The notes under the pieces: model-generated | Told to the model about the DNA's origin: nothing | Seen by the model: the letters and a program-made list of their open reading frames with translations, nothing else | Database searches by the model: none | In this document: one piece after another, positions 8,705 through 17,633 of the stretch | How positions within the stretch are numbered: the stretch's first letter is position 1 | How the letters are laid out: each line of letters starts with the position of its first letter | Made by a program: the position numbers and the translations under genes | NCBI GenBank assembly: GCA_964412555.1 | Contig: CAYPPG010000044.1 | Location: 1-64,000 of the forward strand | Length of the DNA: 64,000 nt | Source: CAYPPG01 sp964412555 | GTDB taxonomy: Bacteria > Hinthialibacterota > Hinthialibacteria > Hinthialibacterales > Hinthialibacteraceae | Direction: 5' to 3'

Positions 8705-8962
8705 ATGCCTGAAATATCGAGATTTTATGGTATAATAATTTACATGAATTTTAATGATCACTATCCACCGCATTTCCATGCGAAATATCAAGATCAAGAA
8801 GTGAGTATCGAGATTGAGAGTGGAAATGTAACAGGATTTATGGATAACCGTTTATTACGCATGTTGTTCAAATGGTTGGAATTACACAAAAATGAGTTAA
8901 GATACAATTGGCAAGCAGCCAGAAATAGAAAACCTTTAAACAAAATACCTTCAATGGAATAG
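8705..8962 (+). CDS. DUF4160 protein
   Basis: An 85-residue protein with the DUF4160 signature: MPEISRFYGIIIYM, HYPPHFHAKYQD and an ALxxV-like LRMLFKWLELHKNEL helix. DUF4160 and DUF2442 proteins commonly occur as a pair and are suspected toxin-antitoxin or phage-related modules; their biochemical role is unproven. It begins 3 bases after the PL14 stop and is followed directly by DUF2442. Confidence 0.85.
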   Translation: MPEISRFYGIIIYMNFNDHYPPHFHAKYQDQEVSIEIESGNVTGFMDNRLLRMLFKWLELHKNELRYNWQAARNRKPLNKIPSME

Positions 8963-8971
8963 GTGATGATC

Positions 8972-9226
8972 ATGTTTTTACACGTTGATGAAGTGAAATA
9001 TCTAGAAGATTACAAATTGAGATTGTCCTTCAACAATGGTGTCGTGAAAGAAGTGGATTTGAAAAACGAATTGTATGGAGAAGTATTTGAGCCGTTAAAA
9101 GATATCGAACAGTTCAAGCAGGTTTTTGTTAATAAGGATACGAACACAATCGAGTGGAAGAATGGAGCTGACTTCGCCCCTGAGTACTTATATGAAAATG
9201 GGGAAGAAGTGAAACTGAGTGCTTAA
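8972..9226 (+). CDS. DUF2442 protein
   Basis: An 84-residue protein, MFLHVDEVKYLEDYKLRLSF then NGVVKEVDLKNELYGEVFEPLKD, NTIEWKNGADFAPEYLYE. This is the standard DUF2442 pattern. ATG 8972 is chosen because AGGTG lies six bases upstream; in-frame GTG 8963 and ATG 8966 directly follow the DUF4160 stop but have no good site. Partner of the DUF4160 gene upstream. Function unknown. Confidence 0.85.
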   Translation: MFLHVDEVKYLEDYKLRLSFNNGVVKEVDLKNELYGEVFEPLKDIEQFKQVFVNKDTNTIEWKNGADFAPEYLYENGEEVKLSA

Positions 9227-9236
9227 TCTTTGGTTT

Positions 9237-10526
9237 TTATTTGATTACTGGTAATTCATATCCCTCACGATATTCACGTCCCAATTGACGATCCGCTTCC
9301 TCATCATTAGTAATTATACATTGTTCCGCATCGAAATGCAGAATCTTTCCCACTCGAGTTCCGATATTTCCCAAGTGACACAATGAAGCTGAAATGAATC
9401 CTTCTTGGATAGGCGCATTGAGTTTCGACGGATCATTGGCCTTCACACATTGAATAAAGTTACGAACATTTCCCTCGAAATCAGAGCCACCGCCGATTTT
9501 CTTTTTCGGCTCACCAATAAAGGTCACTTCGCAACCGTTGCGTCCGATTTCCATCGTGCCCTTGTCGGCATAAAACACCACACCGTTGTCATGCCCTTCG
9601 AGTTTATAGTTGGTCCATAGGCGCATTTCGTACATCAGATAGCAATCATCGTATCCATAAACAACCACTTGCGTATCCGGTGTTTGATGATCGTCTTGAT
9701 AGAACAACTGCCCGCCGGTTGCGGTAATCGTATGTGGAAAACCGGCGCCGAGTCCCCAGCGCGCCACATCGATCTGATGAATGCCATCGTTCCCGATGTC
9801 ACCGGTGCCATACTCCCAGAACCAATGCCAATTGTAATGCCAGCGGTTCTTGGTATACGGATGTTCGGGGGCAGGCCCCAACCATAAATCGTAATCCACT
9901 CCCTCCGGCGGTTTCTCAACGGGAGCTGTGCCTATAGGCCGGCGGAGCTGATGATTGATCGCTTTGGCCATTCGTACTTTGCCAAGTAATCCATCTTGCA
10001 ATGATTGGATTGCATCACGAATCCCTTCCCCACTTCGGCTTTGGGTCCCGTGTTGAACACACTTGTTATATTTCTGCGCCGCTTCGACAAGGATTTTGCC
10101 TTCACGAACATTGTGACAGCACGGTTTTTCGACATACACATGTTTGCCGGCAAGAATGGCCATGATGGCAACCGGTGTGTGCCAATGATCCGGAGTCGTG
10201 ACGCTGACCGAATCGATGGAATCGTCTTCTAACAGTTTGCGAAAATCTTCATATTGCTTCACACGGCTCGCATTCGGCAGGCTTTGTGCCGCATCCATCC
10301 GCCGTTTTGGATCGACATCACAAACAGCTACCACCTCACAATCATCTAAACTCGAAAAACCGCGGCAGTGGCTTCTTCCTTGCCCGCCAGTGCCGATGAC
10401 AGCATGGCGAATGGTATCGTTCGCCACCGTTTTTCCGCGCTGCGCAGACAACAAAACTCCAGTCGTTCCGACCATTCCGATGCCTGTATGTTTTATAAAC
10501 CTTCTACGTGATACCTCGCTCATCAT
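9237..10526 (-). CDS. Tat-exported Gfo/Idh/MocA-family oxidoreductase
   Basis: A 429-residue protein. The N terminus SRRRFIKHTGIGMVGTTGVLL is a twin-arginine signal. A Rossmann NAD(P)-binding domain follows (VIGTGGQGRSH, CEVVAVCDVD). EKPCCHNVREG (EKP motif) is typical of the family. The C-terminal domain holds GNDGIHQIDVARWGLG and ends REYREGYELPVIK. Such proteins oxidise, epimerise or dehydrate sugars. Tat export implies that the cofactor is bound before transport, as in glucose-fructose oxidoreductase. AAGGAGGAAAGA precedes the first of two adjacent ATGs. A second family member lies at 46434..47663. Confidence 0.9.
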   Translation of the reverse strand: MMSEVSRRRFIKHTGIGMVGTTGVLLSAQRGKTVANDTIRHAVIGTGGQGRSHCRGFSSLDDCEVVAVCDVDPKRRMDAAQSLPNASRVKQYEDFRKLLEDDSIDSVSVTTPDHWHTPVAIMAILAGKHVYVEKPCCHNVREGKILVEAAQKYNKCVQHGTQSRSGEGIRDAIQSLQDGLLGKVRMAKAINHQLRRPIGTAPVEKPPEGVDYDLWLGPAPEHPYTKNRWHYNWHWFWEYGTGDIGNDGIHQIDVARWGLGAGFPHTITATGGQLFYQDDHQTPDTQVVVYGYDDCYLMYEMRLWTNYKLEGHDNGVVFYADKGTMEIGRNGCEVTFIGEPKKKIGGGSDFEGNVRNFIQCVKANDPSKLNAPIQEGFISASLCHLGNIGTRVGKILHFDAEQCIITNDEEADRQLGREYREGYELPVIK

Positions 10527-10547
10527 TCTTTCCTCCTTACTTCCTAT

Positions 10548-12581
10548 TTATGGATTCATCAATGATTCTATTCTCGTTTGTAGATTGGGATTATACTCTA
10601 GCGCTTGTTCCCAATGCTTATACGCTTCTGTTTCGCGTCCCAGCTGCCATTCCAGCACACCGAGATTGTAATAGGCTTCCGCATAGGATGGATCAAGCCG
10701 GATTGCTGTTTCAAAGGCGGTTCGTGCTACATTCGGTTGGTCTTGTTGTAGCATACCCAGCAGTAAATAAATAGGCGCGTGATTGGGGGCGAGTTGCATC
10801 GCCCGCCTGAGATGTTGCAGCGCTTGAACCTGTTCATTCTTTTCGAATAGCAAACAGGCGATGTGATAGTGTGCCAGCCCTTTCCAGCGATTTTCGGTTC
10901 GTTTTCCGTATAAATATTCCGCTGCCAGCTGGTAATGATGAAGCGCCGCATCCGGCTTTTCTTGTGCTTCATACAAACGGGCAAGATTGAAATGAGCAAG
11001 TCCGTAAGTAGGAGCGAATTCTAGAGCCTTGTGGTAACATTGCTTCGCTTCATCCAAACGATTTCTCCGCTTTTCCGCATTGCCGATGGTTACCCAAACC
11101 TGAGGATAATTGGGTTGTAATCGCAACGCTTTGTGCCATTGCCGGTAGGCTGCCTCGATCGCTCCGGCATCACGATACGCATTGCCAAGATTGAAACGGG
11201 CTTTCGCATGATCCGGTCTGGCTTTCACTGCAGACTGCCAGAGGGACACTTCGCTGTTCCAATCGAAGGTTCTGACAATCGTGCGTAATGGAAGAAACAA
11301 AAAAATCAAAAATACGAGAATCGGAATAAATTTATCGTTCAGGGCACGAGGAAGCATTTGGAATGAAATTTCATGCAATTGGATAAAGCCAACAACGGCG
11401 AGAGCACAGAGACCCAAAGCCGGAATATATAGATACCGGTCCGCCAATAAATAACCAACCGGCACTGCGCCGGAAACCGGCGCCCACGTCAAGAAAAACC
11501 ATAGTCCGGAAAAGAGAATAACCGGTTTCTTATCACCGGGTACCAAGGGCAAGCGTAGTCTGCCCTTGCTTAAGGAAAAGAGCAGTTTCTTTCCATAAGT
11601 TTTATAAGCTTCAATGAGGAATAAAACGACAAGAATAAAACCGAAAATCCATCGGATATCGGAAAAAGAAGTAACCGGCAGAAATCCCCGTTCAATCGTT
11701 AAATCCATCGGCCAAAGAAACAACCAGACCGATTTCGCCAAGGTGGCGAAGGGAGTTAGAAGAGCGGATATCCATGTATAGCCGACATCCCGTGCTGCCG
11801 GATCATAAAATGTTCCCCGTTCTCCGACATTCCCCAATTCTTCAAAAATACGGTAACTCCACAAAGAGAAACAAATTGTGAGAAGCAAGTGCGGCAGTAC
11901 CGCTTTCACCAAGTTCGATGTTGAAAATGATTTATGATGTTGTTCCGAATAAAACCAACCGGAAATCAACAGTAAAAAAGGAAGTGCGATAGCGACCTGT
12001 TTGGAAAGCAGGGCAAGCAATGTTGAAAGAATCGAAATCCCATACACAATCCGGCGGTGACCTGCTTGTATATTTTCAGAAAAAACGGAATACATAAACG
12101 TTATACAAACACTCAATTCAAAAAAAAGACACAGCAACTCTTTTCGTCCTGATATCCAGGCAACCGCTTCTGTGTTGATGGGATGGACAGCGAAGAGGAA
12201 GGCGATCCCAAAAGCGCTGGAAACTTGGATCCCCATAAGGATGAAGAACCAATAGATCAACAAACCATTCGCACAATGCCAGACAATATTCTGAAGGTGA
12301 TACCCGACTGGATTCAACCCCCAGATCATATGATCGAAGTAGTAAGTAAATTCACGCAACGGCCGATCCCAGGTCAACACTTCGGCAACAGTTGCTTCCC
12401 CTGATAAAAAAGGATTCTCCACAACGGTAATCGCCACATCATCATAAACGAAATCCCCAGGCAATGAGAACATATATACAACACATGAAAAGAGAAGAAG
12501 AAAGACAATATTTTGCGGCTGGGATGAATAGCGGTCCGATAAAGCGGTAGGCGTGTCTCGATTCCCTTTCAATTTATTCAT
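10548..12581 (-). CDS. Multi-pass membrane protein with C-terminal TPRs (TMTC/PMT-like)
   Basis: A 677-residue protein. Residues ~20-430 hold about ten hydrophobic helices. The first loop contains GDFVYDDVAITVVENPF and RPLREFTYYFDHMIWGLNP, characteristic of bacterial TMTC-like/DUF1736 proteins related to O-mannosyltransferase-type GT-C folds; the DD pair and HHxN-like loops are the usual landmarks. Residues ~440-677 contain about seven TPR units (AKARFNLGNAYRDAG, AEAYYNLGVLEWQLG). It may transfer sugars or scaffold membrane complexes; the function is unproven. A fragment of a dispersed palindromic repeat is encoded in frame at 11536..11570. Confidence 0.8.
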   Translation of the reverse strand: MNKLKGNRDTPTALSDRYSSQPQNIVFLLLFSCVVYMFSLPGDFVYDDVAITVVENPFLSGEATVAEVLTWDRPLREFTYYFDHMIWGLNPVGYHLQNIVWHCANGLLIYWFFILMGIQVSSAFGIAFLFAVHPINTEAVAWISGRKELLCLFFELSVCITFMYSVFSENIQAGHRRIVYGISILSTLLALLSKQVAIALPFLLLISGWFYSEQHHKSFSTSNLVKAVLPHLLLTICFSLWSYRIFEELGNVGERGTFYDPAARDVGYTWISALLTPFATLAKSVWLFLWPMDLTIERGFLPVTSFSDIRWIFGFILVVLFLIEAYKTYGKKLLFSLSKGRLRLPLVPGDKKPVILFSGLWFFLTWAPVSGAVPVGYLLADRYLYIPALGLCALAVVGFIQLHEISFQMLPRALNDKFIPILVFLIFLFLPLRTIVRTFDWNSEVSLWQSAVKARPDHAKARFNLGNAYRDAGAIEAAYRQWHKALRLQPNYPQVWVTIGNAEKRRNRLDEAKQCYHKALEFAPTYGLAHFNLARLYEAQEKPDAALHHYQLAAEYLYGKRTENRWKGLAHYHIACLLFEKNEQVQALQHLRRAMQLAPNHAPIYLLLGMLQQDQPNVARTAFETAIRLDPSYAEAYYNLGVLEWQLGRETEAYKHWEQALEYNPNLQTRIESLMNP
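11536..11570 (-). repeat. Family C repeat fragment inside a coding sequence
   Basis: On the minus strand it reads AGCAAGGGCAGACTACGCTT then GCCCTTGGTACCCGG. This differs by only a few bases from the right half of the element after flgH (32929..32956, GCAAGGGTAGACTTCGCTTA then CCCTTGTACCCGC). It encodes SKGRLRLPLVPG, a basic loop between hydrophobic helices of the TPR membrane protein, and keeps the frame open. Confidence 0.7.
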
Positions 12582-12615
12582 AACTTTTGTACGAACCGAT
12601 AACCAAACTAAGAAA

Positions 12616-14079
12616 TCACGTAGCCGGATTGATCTGCGCTCCGGATGCCGTACTGTTACGCATTTGTGCGCGTGCTTTCAACATCTCGCGATATTCTTTA
12701 TTGATATCCAACGGTATAATCGGTTGTTGTTCCTCTTGTGGTGCTTGCATTTCCCCAGTGGCGGCTTGTGGGAATCCTTGCGCTTGCGGCATCGGATTTT
12801 CCTGGACTTGATTCCCACCGGTAAACACCTCGCTACCACCCGTCTGCGGTTGTGGATTCCTGGATTGATTGGAAAAACTTTCGCTTGGATTCGAAGGAAT
12901 GATCCATTGCCGTTTGTCGGAAATATTGTCCGGATTAACATCTACCGAGGGCAGCGGGACCATTGATTCGGGAATGGTAATGGCTTGTTGAGGAGAAGTA
13001 GTTTGTGATGAGACTTCCGGAAATTGTACATTCTGTAATGGATTCTCCAAACTGGGCAGGTTCTCTTTTGGAGGCTCGCTGATCTCTTCTTGCCGTTTCA
13101 TTTCCTCCTGCTCTTTCAGCCATTGTCCATGCTGTTCAAAAAGGTCTTGAACGGAAGACAAAAGTTGCCGTCTGCGATTCCATTCATCCGGCGAAACTTC
13201 ATCCCCTCGCTTTACTAACGATTCTTGCATGGCTTCCAGATGAGCGGACATTTGAGTAATCAGTTCAGCCGGTTCATCATTGTCGCGTAAAAAACGTTCC
13301 AGTTGCCTTGTTTGATCGATAAATTCCCGCTCCTCTGCCTTCAATTTCCTTGATTGTTCCCGTTCCTCAACACGTTGCTCTTTGGCAGCCAATCGTACCT
13401 CTTCATCATGGGCATCGTTGATAAAATCCGCCGCTTTTTGCAATTGCCTTCCCATTTCGTCAACTACTTTCAATATTGCACTATGTTCGGCCTTCATAAA
13501 AGAGGCGTTTTCCCCAAACCAGGGCACTTCTGCCAGCACATGATTCATATACAGCGGTTCACCGAAATCCATTTCGAAAAGGGCGACATTCAATCCGATC
13601 AGGAGTTTCTTTTCATCCTTGTTCCATACCTGATCATAATGAGTCCGTTCCATCAATACCAACACATCACAGTCCAACACCGGAATAGTAAACATACGTT
13701 CCGGATCGACTTTCCCCTGCTGTTTCCACAAATCAACCATCTCATGCAGCATACGCTCGACCATCATTTGCGTAGTGCCTTCAAACGATTCAATGGTCAA
13801 AACATCGTCGCACACGTAATCAAGCAGTTGCGCAAGTTTGAAATACAACCGTTGATCGACAAGACGGTTTTTGGGTTCGTTCAAAACGGTATAACAAACA
13901 GCGCGGATTCCACGTTCTTCCCCCAAGTTCGCATCCCAGAACTTGATATTTTGGTACTTCGGCGTGTCGCGTCCGAATTGTTTGGAAATATCCTTGATCC
14001 ACGTTTCCGGTGATAAACTCAGACCTGTGCACAGGAACCAAACAAGCAGAGCGAAACAAATTTGATAACTTTTCTTCAT
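12616..14079 (-). CDS. Secreted hypothetical protein with coiled coil and Pro/Gln-rich tail
   Basis: A 487-residue protein. The start at 14079 (MKKSYQICFALLVWFLCTG) gives a signal peptide and has GAGG nine bases upstream; the frame extends to 14187 but lacks a signal there. Residues ~25-230 form an unrecognised globular domain (WIKDISKQFGRDTPKYQNIK, ERGIRAVCYTVLNEPKNRLV). Residues ~235-330 are charged and helical (coiled-coil-like, REEREQSRKLKAEEREF). The last ~150 residues are low complexity, rich in Pro, Gln, Ser and Asn. No family recognised. The overall shape suggests a periplasmic or surface-exposed structural protein. Confidence 0.6.
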   Translation of the reverse strand: MKKSYQICFALLVWFLCTGLSLSPETWIKDISKQFGRDTPKYQNIKFWDANLGEERGIRAVCYTVLNEPKNRLVDQRLYFKLAQLLDYVCDDVLTIESFEGTTQMMVERMLHEMVDLWKQQGKVDPERMFTIPVLDCDVLVLMERTHYDQVWNKDEKKLLIGLNVALFEMDFGEPLYMNHVLAEVPWFGENASFMKAEHSAILKVVDEMGRQLQKAADFINDAHDEEVRLAAKEQRVEEREQSRKLKAEEREFIDQTRQLERFLRDNDEPAELITQMSAHLEAMQESLVKRGDEVSPDEWNRRRQLLSSVQDLFEQHGQWLKEQEEMKRQEEISEPPKENLPSLENPLQNVQFPEVSSQTTSPQQAITIPESMVPLPSVDVNPDNISDKRQWIIPSNPSESFSNQSRNPQPQTGGSEVFTGGNQVQENPMPQAQGFPQAATGEMQAPQEEQQPIIPLDINKEYREMLKARAQMRNSTASGAQINPAT

Positions 14080-14430
14080 GGTTTCATCCCTCACCCATGA
14101 ATTGGAAATGAATATCATTGATTCTTCTTTTTTATTATAGCGCAAAAAAAGGGATATCCCATTGATTTCCCACTCCCCGACGCTCACAAAGAGTAGATCA
14201 GTCGTATCGCCTGCGTTTTATGGGCAAGCGAGACGCTTGACAAGTGACGACAGGTACCAATTGTTGTTATTCCTCATTTCATCTATATTGAAGTATGTTA
14301 CACCGCCTTCTCGGCGGCATGAAGAAAGATGCCGGCAGGATGCCGGCGATACAATTTGTTACGCCACCGTCTCGGCGGCACGAAGAAAGATGCCGGCAGG
14401 ATGCCGGCGATACATGAAGGAGATTATTCT
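14080..14430. other. Repeat-rich intergenic region
   Basis: Divergent spacer between the secreted hypothetical protein and the GcvR-like gene. It carries a partial family C palindrome (GGGCAAGCGAGACGCTTG near 14222) and two tandem family A elements (14297..14413). No gene seen. Confidence 0.6.
14297..14413 (+). repeat. Two tandem family A palindromic elements (61-bp period)
   Basis: Copy 1 begins at 14297 and copy 2 at 14358. Each contains a GCCG...CGGCGGC palindrome, the spacer GAAGAAAG and ATGCCGGCAGGATGCCGGC, ending GCGATAC. The second copy ends directly before the GAAGGAG ribosome-binding site of the GcvR-like gene, so it must lie in that gene's 5' leader or promoter. Confidence 0.85.
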
Positions 14431-14982
14431 ATGTCTAAAAAACTTGTCCTTACTTTGACGGGGAGAGACCGTGTCGGGCTCGTGGAACAGGTCACCAAAA
14501 AGGTGTTGAAATATAACGGAAATATCGAAGCCAGCCGGATGGCGCGTTTGGGAGGGGAATTCACAATGCTGATGCTCGTTTCCACTTCCGAATCTAAGTT
14601 TGAGGAACTCAAACAAGGCGTTCATCATTTGGAAGAAGAAGGATTTACTGTAACAACCTGCCCGACTGAACAAGACGATTCAACGAAATACACCGGTTGG
14701 TTACCCTACCTGGTCGAAGTCACCGGCGCGGATCATGAAGGGATCATTCATAATATCGCACGCCATCTCGCCGAACATGACATCAATATCGAAACCATGG
14801 ACACAAATATGGTCAAAGCCCCTGTCAGCGGAACGCCACTCTTCATGATGGAGGCCACTGTCCTGGTCCCCCCGAATTTGACCTACCACGCTTTGGAAGA
14901 AGACTTGGATTCAGTCGGCAATAATTTAAACGTGGATATCAACGTCACACCTTACACAGGACAAGGAGAAAAAGGAATATAG
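14431..14982 (+). CDS. GcvR-like protein with two ACT domains
   Basis: A 183-residue protein. ATG 14431 has GAAGGAG upstream; the frame is open further upstream, but that part is repeat DNA. ACT domain 1 spans about 3-75 (KKLVLTLTGRDRVGLVEQVT, NIEASRMARLGGEFTMLMLV). ACT domain 2 spans about 92-165 (YLVEVTGADHEGIIHNIARH, HDINIETMDTN). This is the architecture of GcvR, the glycine-responsive antagonist of glycine cleavage activation in enterobacteria, and of related formyl-THF-associated ACT proteins. A glycine cleavage operon is present at 39.8-46 kb, which makes a glycine-sensing role plausible. The partner regulator is not visible. Confidence 0.75.
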   Translation: MSKKLVLTLTGRDRVGLVEQVTKKVLKYNGNIEASRMARLGGEFTMLMLVSTSESKFEELKQGVHHLEEEGFTVTTCPTEQDDSTKYTGWLPYLVEVTGADHEGIIHNIARHLAEHDINIETMDTNMVKAPVSGTPLFMMEATVLVPPNLTYHALEEDLDSVGNNLNVDINVTPYTGQGEKGI

Positions 14983-14995
14983 CCTAAAAAGGTGA

Positions 14996-16003
14996 TTACT
15001 CCCTCGGAAGCGAAGACGATGAGTGGTCAAATGAATTCATTTTATCAATCGCAACTGCGAGCAAGATCACCATTCCCTTGATCACGAGTTGCCAATTCGG
15101 AGAAACATTCAGCAAGGTTAGGCTGTTATTTAAAACCCCAATAATCAAACAACCCAAAACCGTGCCTAAAATAGAGCCTCGACCGCCTGACAGTGAAGTT
15201 CCACCAATCACGACAGCCGCAATCGAATCCAATTCATAGCCGATTCCTGCATTGGGTTGAGCGGAATCCAGTCTTGCAGTCACAAGAATGCCGCCGACAG
15301 CAGATAAAACTCCCGCCAAGGAATACACCCATAATTTAACCCGCTTTACATTTACGCCGGATAAATGCGCGGCTTGTTCATTTCCCCCAACGGCAAAAAT
15401 ATATCTTCCCAGTTTTGTCTGTCGAGTAAAAAGGATGAAAATAACTACCAGAAAAATCGAAATCCAAACAGGGAGAGGAAAACCGACGATTGGATCGAAT
15501 CCTGTTCCAATTTGGACAAACGAATCCCGGAAGCCTGTAATTGGAAAACCACCGGTCCATAATCGAGTCAGTCCTCTCGCCACACTCAACATCCCCAGCG
15601 TTGCAACAAAAGGCGGGATGCTTAAGCGGGTAATCATGATCCCGTTAAAAAATCCGAGGAAACCGCCAACCAGCAATCCACCGATGATTGCCCCGAAAAC
15701 CGTAAATTCAAAAAACAGGTTGAGTGCAGCAATTTCAACACCATTTTTCAACAACCCAGCTGTAACCGCTCCGGAAAAAGCGAGAATAGAGCCAACGGAA
15801 AGATCGATGCCCCCGGTTAAAATCACTAACGTCATACCAATCGATAAACATAAATTGATGGATATTTGACGGAGTATATTCCAGCCATTGTCAACCGTCA
15901 GAAAACTCGGGTGCAGAAAACTCATGAGGAAAACCATGAGAAATAATGCGATCCCGGACTGGAATTGGATGATCGTACTTTTGATGGAAAATTTCTGCTG
16001 CAT
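14996..16003 (-). CDS. rbsC: Ribose-type sugar ABC transporter permease
   Basis: A 335-residue inner-membrane protein with eight to ten hydrophobic segments and the hallmark loop GGTSLSGGRGSILGTVLG near residue 265 of the RbsC/AraH/XylH permease family. GGIDLSVGSILAFSGA (~65-80) is also diagnostic. It is the last gene of a minus-strand operon (binding protein, DUF2291, permease). Its start overlaps the DUF2291 stop. The ATP-binding subunit (RbsA type) is not in the cluster and must be supplied from elsewhere if the transporter works. Confidence 0.9.
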   Translation of the reverse strand: MQQKFSIKSTIIQFQSGIALFLMVFLMSFLHPSFLTVDNGWNILRQISINLCLSIGMTLVILTGGIDLSVGSILAFSGAVTAGLLKNGVEIAALNLFFEFTVFGAIIGGLLVGGFLGFFNGIMITRLSIPPFVATLGMLSVARGLTRLWTGGFPITGFRDSFVQIGTGFDPIVGFPLPVWISIFLVVIFILFTRQTKLGRYIFAVGGNEQAAHLSGVNVKRVKLWVYSLAGVLSAVGGILVTARLDSAQPNAGIGYELDSIAAVVIGGTSLSGGRGSILGTVLGCLIIGVLNNSLTLLNVSPNWQLVIKGMVILLAVAIDKMNSFDHSSSSLPRE

Positions 16004-16653
16004 TAAAAACTTTCTTCGATCTCCAGAAAAATTGGAACAAGGTTGAGTGGATGCAAATCTGTTTTTTCATCCAACACTTCGCAGCATCCAACAAAGTGTA
16101 CCCCATCCCCTATGGATACATTTTGATTGAACGGCGGAAGCACTTCATTTTCAACAATTTGATTCAATTGCATGGAAATTTGATTGAATTCCTGCGAGTT
16201 CGGGAAATCACTCACGTTCAGTAAATTACAACCATTGCGGATCGCGTTACCAAAAATTTTTCCTGTTTGAATCCGCACATCAGGTTTTGAACTATCTTTT
16301 TGTAGAACAATCGTGACATGATCTTTTTCAATCGATTTCACGTATCCAGAACCTCTCAGATAATAATAATAAACGCTGCCAATCCCTACGGTATTGGAAA
16401 ATTCCGTTTTGGCTTTCTCCGGATTCGTCTTGATCAATGGAATCAGTTTTTCTACGGAAACCGCCTTCTCACGTGAAGGCAACAAATGATTATTCCAAAA
16501 TTCCTGGGAGAACGTTTTCGGATTAAACGTTTCCATCTTTCGTTTCCGCACAATTTCATCCAGTTTGTGGATATGAAACAGCGGGAACAGATAGGCCGTA
16601 ACGGTAAGCAACACAATAGCAGCAAACCAGCGAATAGAAATCATAAAATTCAC
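16003..16653 (-). CDS. DUF2291 protein associated with sugar ABC transporter
   Basis: A 216-residue protein with one N-terminal membrane anchor (ISIRWFAAIVLLTVTAYLFPLF). The periplasmic domain contains FWNNHLLPSREKAVSVEKLI and YYLRGSGYVKSIEKDHVTIV, which match DUF2291. This family is consistently encoded beside RbsB/RbsC-type uptake systems and is presumed periplasmic, with unknown mechanism. It overlaps both neighbours by 1-4 bases, so it is tightly coupled in the operon. Confidence 0.8.
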   Translation of the reverse strand: MNFMISIRWFAAIVLLTVTAYLFPLFHIHKLDEIVRKRKMETFNPKTFSQEFWNNHLLPSREKAVSVEKLIPLIKTNPEKAKTEFSNTVGIGSVYYYYLRGSGYVKSIEKDHVTIVLQKDSSKPDVRIQTGKIFGNAIRNGCNLLNVSDFPNSQEFNQISMQLNQIVENEVLPPFNQNVSIGDGVHFVGCCEVLDEKTDLHPLNLVPIFLEIEESF

Positions 16654-17591
16654 GATTCCTTTTTCCCATAAGCTTCATATTTTTCGATATTTTCTTGGGT
16701 GACTAATTCAACGTTCACCGGCACTTTTTGTTGAAAATCCCGTTTCCCCTTCAAATATTGATCGGCACCTTCCGCCGCCATTTTTGCCATAAGTTTGGGA
16801 AACTGCATGACGGTAGCCGTGATCTTTTTTTCTTTGATGGCGTTGATCACATCACCTGCTCCATCAAATCCAAATACTTGCACGTCTTGATCCTTACCGG
16901 CCGAAGCCAACGCTTGGTATGCCCCCATGGCCATTGCATCATTGCCACAAAAAACCGCTTGGATATCCGGATGGGCCTGCAATATGCTTTCCATCACTTC
17001 CAATGCCTTGGTTCGATCGAAATCCGCAGATTGTTGCGCCACCATTTCCAAATCCGGGTATTGATCGACAACACTGTGGAAACCATTCGAGCGATTAAAC
17101 GTATTGTTGTCGCCCACCAGCCCTAACAGCTCAACATATTTTCCTTTTTGCACTTTTTTCACAAAATACTGTCCTAACGCGACCGTACCGGAATAATTAT
17201 CGGAAAGATATTGGGCGACAGCTGCGTCTGTTGAATTGATTTCCCGGTCCATACAAAAGACCGGCAGTCCTCCCTTTTTGGCTTTCTCAACATTGCTGAT
17301 CGAGCCGTCCGCATCGGTTGGATTAAAAAGAATGGCTTGATACCCGGCGGCGATAACGTTTTCAAAATGCTCCGTTTCTTTCGCGGTGTCATTCATCGAA
17401 TCGAAAATCGTGGCTTCATAGCCAAGTTTTTCCGCTTCCGCTTTGGCGGTTTCCGCCAAGACAACAAACCAGGGATTATTCAAGGTAGATACAATAACCG
17501 CAACCTGGTTGGTTTGGGGAGTCTGCTGCCCGCATCCAAGAAACGTGAATAATCCTAGACCTAGAACGAGCAAAAAGGAATTTCGCCTCAT
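16650..17591 (-). CDS. rbsB: Sugar ABC transporter substrate-binding lipoprotein, RbsB family
   Basis: A 313-residue periplasmic binding protein (Peripla_BP_4 type). The N terminus MRRNSFLLVLGLGLFTFLGC is a lipoprotein signal with Cys20. Motifs QVAVIVSTLNNPWFV, DADGSISNVEKAKKGGLPVF, CMDREIN and FCGNDAMAMGAYQAL line the two lobes as in ribose- and allose-binding proteins. The substrate is probably a pentose or small sugar/polyol, given the FGGY kinase and transketolase next door. First gene of the transporter part of the operon. Confidence 0.9.
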   Translation of the reverse strand: MRRNSFLLVLGLGLFTFLGCGQQTPQTNQVAVIVSTLNNPWFVVLAETAKAEAEKLGYEATIFDSMNDTAKETEHFENVIAAGYQAILFNPTDADGSISNVEKAKKGGLPVFCMDREINSTDAAVAQYLSDNYSGTVALGQYFVKKVQKGKYVELLGLVGDNNTFNRSNGFHSVVDQYPDLEMVAQQSADFDRTKALEVMESILQAHPDIQAVFCGNDAMAMGAYQALASAGKDQDVQVFGFDGAGDVINAIKEKKITATVMQFPKLMAKMAAEGADQYLKGKRDFQQKVPVNVELVTQENIEKYEAYGKKES

Positions 17592-17633
17592 TAGTATTTC
17601 TCCTTGTTTCTAAACAAACTTGATAATATCCAA

